Source of the DNA: Clostridia bacterium
GTDB lineage: Bacteria; Bacillota_E; SLMV01; PUMD01
Direction: 5' to 3'
Assembly (NCBI GenBank): GCA_003563755.1
Contig: PWUB01000032.1
Location: 1 to 5,789, forward strand
Length of the DNA stretch: 5,789 nt
Shown: positions 5,781-5,789 of the stretch, piece by piece
How the letters are laid out: every line of letters begins with the position of its first letter
Numbering within the stretch: the stretch's first letter is position 1
Program-made: the position numbers and the translations under genes
Notes under the pieces: model-generated
What the model was told of the DNA's origin: nothing
Seen by the model: only the letters and a program-made list of their open reading frames with translations
Databases searched by the model: none

Positions 5781-5789
5781 TTTCCGTGA

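Overview
The window is about 5.8 kb of moderately GC-rich bacterial chromosome (roughly 60% G+C by eye) with five protein genes, one of them cut by the left edge. Four lie on the minus strand and one on the plus strand. No rRNA, tRNA, CRISPR array or insertion sequence is visible. Strong AGGAGG-type ribosome binding sites, free use of AGG arginine codons, and the family set (membrane pyrophosphatase, Eis-like acetyltransferase, ATC-hydrolase-like protein) suggest a Gram-positive lineage, perhaps a deep-branching anaerobic actinobacterial or Bacillota group. That placement is inference; no marker gene in the window fixes it.

Layout, left to right. (1) 1-529, minus: the first 176 codons of hppA, a membrane-bound proton- or sodium-pumping pyrophosphatase. 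(2) 642-1868, minus: an Eis-like GNAT N-acetyltransferase with an SCP2-like C-terminal domain; the Shine-Dalgarno sequence favours a GTG start over the upstream ATG. (3) 1964-2473, minus: a small cysteine-rich protein of the L-2-amino-thiazoline-4-carboxylic acid (ATC) hydrolase family. (4) 2474-2997: a 524-bp divergent non-coding region with a 9-bp direct repeat and a chain of overlapping, mutually exclusive hairpins. (5) 2998-5040, plus: a predicted lipoprotein that joins a DUF4932-type domain carrying an HEWGH zinc-protease motif to a TolB-like beta-propeller. (6) 5041-5134: a convergent gap with a long stem-loop right after the lipoprotein stop. (7) 5135-5767, minus: an unrecognised 210-aa soluble protein with a C-terminal SHOCT-like helical motif.

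The three left-hand minus-strand genes run in one direction (ATC-hydrolase-like, acetyltransferase, hppA) with gaps of about 95 and 112 bp and no convincing terminator, so loose co-transcription is possible but unproven. The first two are small-molecule-modifying families. The lipoprotein has its own upstream region and probably works outside the membrane. It is the most distinctive item here. I see no evidence of a defence system, mobile element or biosynthetic cluster.
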